Shown here: positions 59,661-64,000 of the stretch, in pieces
Layout of the letters: each line of letters begins with the position of its first letter
Numbering within the stretch: the stretch's first letter is position 1
NCBI GenBank assembly: GCA_008360955.1
Contig: LUCM01006166.1
Location: 1-64,000 of the forward strand
Direction of reading: 5' to 3'
Length of the DNA: 64,000 nt
Source: Fasciolopsis buskii
Lineage: Eukaryota; Platyhelminthes; Trematoda; Plagiorchiida; Fasciolidae
Program-made: the position numbers and the translations under genes
Notes under the pieces: model-generated
The model's database searches: none
What the model was told of the DNA's origin: nothing
What the model saw: the letters and a program-made list of their open reading frames with translations, nothing else

Positions 59661-60588
59661 GCGCCCGTTCATTGTTTAGGATGTTCGTATCTTGGGTTCT
59701 GCTAGCCACTTGGTTCCATTGTCCAACAGTCACCTGCATTGGCAAACAGCGCACAACGAGACAGTCATTGTGTTGGGCATGAGAAAATGATACCTGTGTG
59801 ATAGTGCAACATCAGACAAACCTCATACTTCACAGATTTTTCCCACGCTAGCGTTGCTGTACAACAGACAAGTTGGTTTGTACAGTTTCTTATTGATAAT
59901 TCCGATCTTTCGATTAAACCCTGGGATCGATCGAATGCATGATAACAAACCAATGTTTCCCATCCGGTTTGATTCATTTTCAATTATGTCCGATCTGTCG
60001 TTGATCTTTCGTGCTATTAGGCTACTAGTGATAGCTTATCTGACTGAAATCGATGGAGTGGGAAAGTTTGAGAAACAAATAACTTAAAGTACAGTCAAAA
60101 TAACATCGTTTGTAAACTTTATTCTGAGAATGGTATCGAACGGATTGGAAGATTTCGCCAGGCTTTTGTACCATTGGTCTGACCAAATTTCCAACGAAAT
60201 ATGAAAGTGCACTAACAATACAGGTGTATATTTTGATGAATAGTATAATTTGTCATATTATCCAATGAATAATGCGGTTGATTGTTTTTTTCTCTCTCTG
60301 GATTTCACGTTTGACGAGTCCAGGATGATGGTTCATCTGTTTACACTTATCGCTTGCCTATCGGAAAAATATGAACCTGGACGCTCACTATGTTGTATAT
60401 GATTTATATTCAATATGATATTCGGACCGTTTGCAGACCACAAAATCTTTCACTATATTCAATGTGATATTTATTCAGCTTGAACATACTGTAACAACTT
60501 GAGGTTTCCCACTGGCAAAAGTAGACTTTTAAACCATGACTGTATGGATCATCAGCCCACTACATTCTGTTAATTCTTATCCCGATAG
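59661..60588. other. End of MLH1 intron 9
   Basis: No gene or element is recognised. It ends with the CCCGATAG acceptor used by the last MLH1 exon. Confidence 0.45.
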
Positions 60589-60988
60589 GTATGTACCAGA
60601 CTTGGATCGTCTACCCATTTTTGTGACTCGGCTAGGCACTGATGTTAACTGGTCAGAGGAGGCCACCTGTTTCGAGAATGTGTGTGCCATTCTGGCGGAT
60701 TTCTACGCGCTTTCCAATCCGATAAAGTCCAACTCCGACTGTGTGCAAAATAACCTGGATACGGATGGGCCGGCAGAGGATTCCTCCACTTCCACCGCAA
60801 TACCCTGGCGTTGGATGATCGAACATGTTCTCTGGCCCTCGCTTACCTCGACTCTTTGGCCTTCGCGAGGTCTTCTTTATGATACACCGTCTGTATCATC
60901 GTCGTTTGATGAATCTGTTGTCCCGTCAACTGCCTGTTTGCGATTGACGCGTTTAGCAGATTTGTACAAGGTGTTTGAACGATGCTAA
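60589..60988 (+). CDS. MLH1: MLH1 exon 10 (terminal)
   Basis: The acceptor CTTATCCCGATAG (to 60588) supplies the third base of the Lys codon split by the 20-kb intron. The exon then reads YVPDLDRLPIFVTRLGTDVN, ATCFENVCAILADFYAL, AIPWRWMIEHVLWPSL and [10 protein letters not shown] before TAA (60986-60988). It aligns end to end with human MLH1 ([43 protein letters not shown]). The last residues FERC are nearly invariant in MLH1. In the yeast MutL-alpha structure the terminal Cys contributes to the PMS endonuclease metal site. There is no disabling change anywhere in the ten exons, so the gene looks intact despite the huge intron. Confidence 0.95.
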
Positions 60989-61492
60989 TAACTTGCTCAT
61001 ATTTTCGTTGTTGCTATTTTATTGTTCAAAATTACTGTTTCCTGAGTTTAACTTGCTTCAGTTGGATACGTTTTAGAGATGAACCCGATTGCAATGGGTG
61101 CTGGTGCAGTACACACTCCGCTCAGCTTGTCCATCTACTGATCGTCTTTGTAATGGTATGTTGCTTCCTAGTCTGCAGTAAGTTCTGTCGTTATGTCCAG
61201 CTTTCAAAATCGAATTTCACCAAACCTCAAAATTAAATTAGAAGTAAATATTATATGTTGTTCCGGACGTGGTCTGCGGATTCCTAGTTGTTTGGAAATG
61301 CTTAGATTTCCACATTTCAGTCGCACGTCTACACCTGCCACTTTATGGAGAGATTAATTGTAAAGAAAAAAAACCGCTCAGCCCTGCCCGCAGTCTGTGT
61401 AGATTTCGTCGAGAATAGAGATTCTTTAGATGTTAACTTGGGGATATGTACGAAATGAAGCACAGAACGTCAGAGGCACATCCTGAGAATAG

Positions 61493-61498
61493 AATAAA
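61493..61498 (+). promoter_or_regulatory. MLH1: Candidate MLH1 polyadenylation signal
   Basis: AATAAA lies 505 bases after the MLH1 stop codon, the first canonical hexamer I see downstream. Its use is not shown by the sequence alone. Confidence 0.4.
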
Positions 61499-61814
61499 TG
61501 CGAAATTATTTATTGTGCAAGTTTCTTTTACCCCAACATGCGCACTAATTTGTTGATTCATCGCGCTACGGCGATCCAACGCGAGTTGCTCAAGTGAATA
61601 TCGGATGAACTGATCCCGGCGAATGGCGCTAGCTTCCGAGACGCCAACGAAAACAACCTGAGCAAGGCATCAAACTTTAGTCTATGCTTACCCAACTTAG
61701 TGCTACCGATAGGCTCGCCTGAGGTAACTGAAAAATATTGGACTGAAGTCACATGAGTATTGACGATCAATGAATTCCCTAGTTCTCTTATTTGACATTT
61801 TGTTGTGTCTATAG

Positions 61815-62110
61815 CCATCATCGCCAAAATCATCGTTCGGCGGTAAGCAGCAGGGAAAGCCCCCGCTGACCATAGCCTTTCTCCCAATTAGAAAAATTCA
61901 TTTGCAGGATGGACCCACACTGGGCGAGAAAAGGAAAGAACGGCATAGTAAACAACACACGTAGCACAGTCTAATCATAGAAACGTACGTTTTTCAGTTA
62001 TTATGATTCGACAAAAAGTTACAACATCATGTCCACTGTTTTCGTTTCGCTGGTATATACTCCGTTGTCTCCAGCAAACTGATTGTCGAGTCTTTTGGAC
62101 CTCAATCAGA
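61815..62110 (-). mobile_element. RTE-1 3'-end fragment
   Basis: On the minus strand the 3' end (ending GCTGCTTACCGCCGAACGATG, as in the tail of other copies) follows a decayed 'TVDMML..F..N..N.KT'-type coding end with the conserved 'GGTCCAAAAGACTCGAC'. It resembles 28549-28975 and 3771-4100. It lies downstream of MLH1. Confidence 0.6.
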
Positions 62111-62479
62111 GAAATGCAAAAACCGCGCGTCCCCACGCAGCTGATTCTAAACGAGAATTGCCGAATTCAATTCCAATCTGAGCTTTTAACACGGTTGTTG
62201 TAACCACGAGCGAAAACTAGGGAAAGATAAAAAATGCCCTACACTCAGTGATAACTACCAAGCATGGCCCGCGGCCATGTAGACCTCAGAAACGATGAAT
62301 ATCCTCTGTCCTTCCGGGAACCACATACAACGAGACGCGTTAACCTCTGAGACGTCAGCTAACGAGCTGCCTGAGAAATGATCGCGAGTGGTGATGGATA
62401 GGAGAAATGGCTACGGTTACTGGTAACAATCGCAACTGACTGATTAAGAATACTGGAACACGGAAGCTGAGGGTAAACA

Positions 62480-64000
62480 AATTGATTAAAGAATCCGACG
62501 GTCCATCGATTTACTCTCCGGACCATCGGTTGGACCGGTGGGCAGAATAATTTAGGGAACATTTTACTTGGCAAGCGGACACCAGACCTCCATCCGAAAT
62601 GGAATTGATCAAGTAGATACGTTTTCTCAAAAGGTATAAGACACTTGGATCAGATGGACTGTCGTCATCCTTCTTCAACGACGATGGCGAAATGTTAACA
62701 TCTCGATTAACAAAACTCTTGGGATCAATCTGAGCTAGAGGAGAGATTCCCAAGGACTGGTGTGAGTTCGGGATTGTACTAATGTACAAGAAAGGTGATA
62801 GATGCACATGAGAAAACAAGGGAAGAAATAATTTAGTTAACATCGCATCCAAACTGCTCGCATGCATTGTTCTCCATCGATTATTAGTGCTCGCGAAAGG
62901 TGTATGCGTGAGAATGAAGCCGGCTCCCGTCCTGTTCGGGATTGTATTGACCAAATCTTCACTTTTTCGCAGACCTAAAATCATAGGTACATGTTTCGTA
63001 GACCCACGATTTTTTTCTTTCATGATCTGAAGGTAGCGTTCAACTGAGTTTATTGTGCATTTCTTTTGGTCCTAACTCTCGTTAAAGGGTGTATCAGAGA
63101 AATTCATTTTACTTATCCAGTCTTTGACTTGTAATATATCTGAGGATGTTTTGCTATTGAGTGAGGATCCAGATAAGTTGCACGCACTTCTCCATTTTCT
63201 AAACGATTATGTAAGTATGTTTGGTATGCGTCTGCGCCCTCGAAGTATAAGATGCTTTTGCAAGGCTGGATTGGCTTGAAGCTGTTTCTTTTTTTCGGTT
63301 GGTTAACATTGGGTGAGGTACTTACATTGTTATTTGGGTAGTTGCATCTCCTCTGAATGAATTGTCCTCGCGCATAGAGAAAGATCGATTTTCAATCATC
63401 ATATTGAGACATTGGCATCGGGGTAATATTCGGTTATCGCTCGGATATACACAGCATCAGTGGCGTCCAGCCTGCTATACGGCACCGAAACGTGGCCCGT
63501 CGAGAGCAAATTTGCGAAGAATTCCGGTGTTTGGACACCCTTGTCTTTGTAGTATTGGTGGGAGAATGGTAGGAGAATTTTCGCAGTTGAGTCCTGGGAT
63601 CCAGTCTTTATAACAGACATTGAATATGAGCAGGTTTATTCGGATGGCTCGTGTTTTGTGCATCACCACAGATCGACTGCCTTGTTGTGCACTGTCTTCC
63701 GAGACGGTTAATGACTCAATGATGGGTCAAGGTGATCTGTTGATGACGATAAAGTTACCATGGAAGCTTTAACCAGTGGACTGGCTCGTGTCGGCCCAGT
63801 TGAACCACCGGGTTGCGGTTCAAGATATGTCCACAAACGATGTTTCGAGGCAGTTGGTGATATCGCAGTCGGTGGTTTTTGCATCCAAATGCGTCCTTCT
63901 TCTGCGGTGTTGTTCTTTTTTTAATTTTACAGCCAATCTTTCTCGATTTTTGTTTCCTTTTTTACCCTAAGCAGATGGTGCCGTGAGATACGGGCCACAA
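62480..64000 (+). mobile_element. RTE-2 LINE copy, right (broken, runs off the window)
   Basis: The plus-strand pieces parallel the left copy: RT start 'RYKTLGSDGLSSSFFND', LLSEDPDKLHALLHFLNDYV (about 63150-63210), SVASSLLYGTETWPVESKF, and a C-terminal TSGLARVGPVEPPGCGSRYV (about 63775). Past the inverted-repeat limit it reaches the pyrimidine-rich 3' UTR and GCAGATGGTGCCGTGAGATA at the window edge. Stops and frameshifts are the same as in 52180-53930. It is not a host gene. Confidence 0.75.
62578..63795. repeat. Right arm of ~1.2-kb near-identical inverted repeat
   Basis: Mirror image of 52584-53806. The arms are about 8.8 kb apart and enclose the last MLH1 exon. Confidence 0.9.

Overview
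This is a piece of a eukaryotic nuclear genome: genes are split by GT-AG introns, non-LTR retroelements and tRNA-headed SINEs are everywhere, one tRNA-Glu gene is intact, and there is a 25-N assembly gap (25410-25434). The mix of RTE-type and CR1/Jockey-type LINEs, a Penelope-like element (PLE) and long introns in moderately GC-rich DNA suggests a flatworm, most likely a digenean trematode. That assignment is inference from element types and protein divergence. No species can be named from the sequence.

Two protein-coding genes are clear, both on the + strand. (1) Positions 1017-12505 carry the 3' half of a kelch-repeat gene. Four phase-compatible exons (1017-1198, 7856-8115, 8219-8493, 11990-12505) encode about 410 residues with several kelch blades; the start lies outside the window or was not recognised. 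(2) Positions 20787-60988 carry MLH1, the MutL-homologue subunit of eukaryotic mismatch repair. Ten exons join in frame at every junction and give about 889 residues, from the GHKL ATPase motifs to the conserved C-terminal FERC. The last intron is about 20 kb and is a graveyard of retroelements.

Smaller items: a histone H4 pseudogene (8784-9095) inside kelch intron 3, with an in-frame stop at residue 14 but a consensus 3' histone stem-loop; an intact tRNA-Glu(CTC) on the minus strand in MLH1 intron 2; and a candidate two-exon membrane-protein gene (55427-56426) nested in MLH1 intron 9.

Repeats dominate the rest. Two nearly identical dead RTE copies lie head-to-head in the introns either side of kelch exons 7856-8493. 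A second, nearly perfect 1.2-kb inverted repeat made of another RTE subfamily lies either side of the last MLH1 exon. MLH1 intron 2 holds 170-bp inverted arms around a large direct duplication with the gap inside it. Two halves of a PLE lie in permuted order in intron 9. I found no CRISPR, operon or prokaryotic feature. The most unusual structures are the paired inverted retroelements around host exons, the histone relic with its preserved RNA-processing hairpin, and the possible nested gene.
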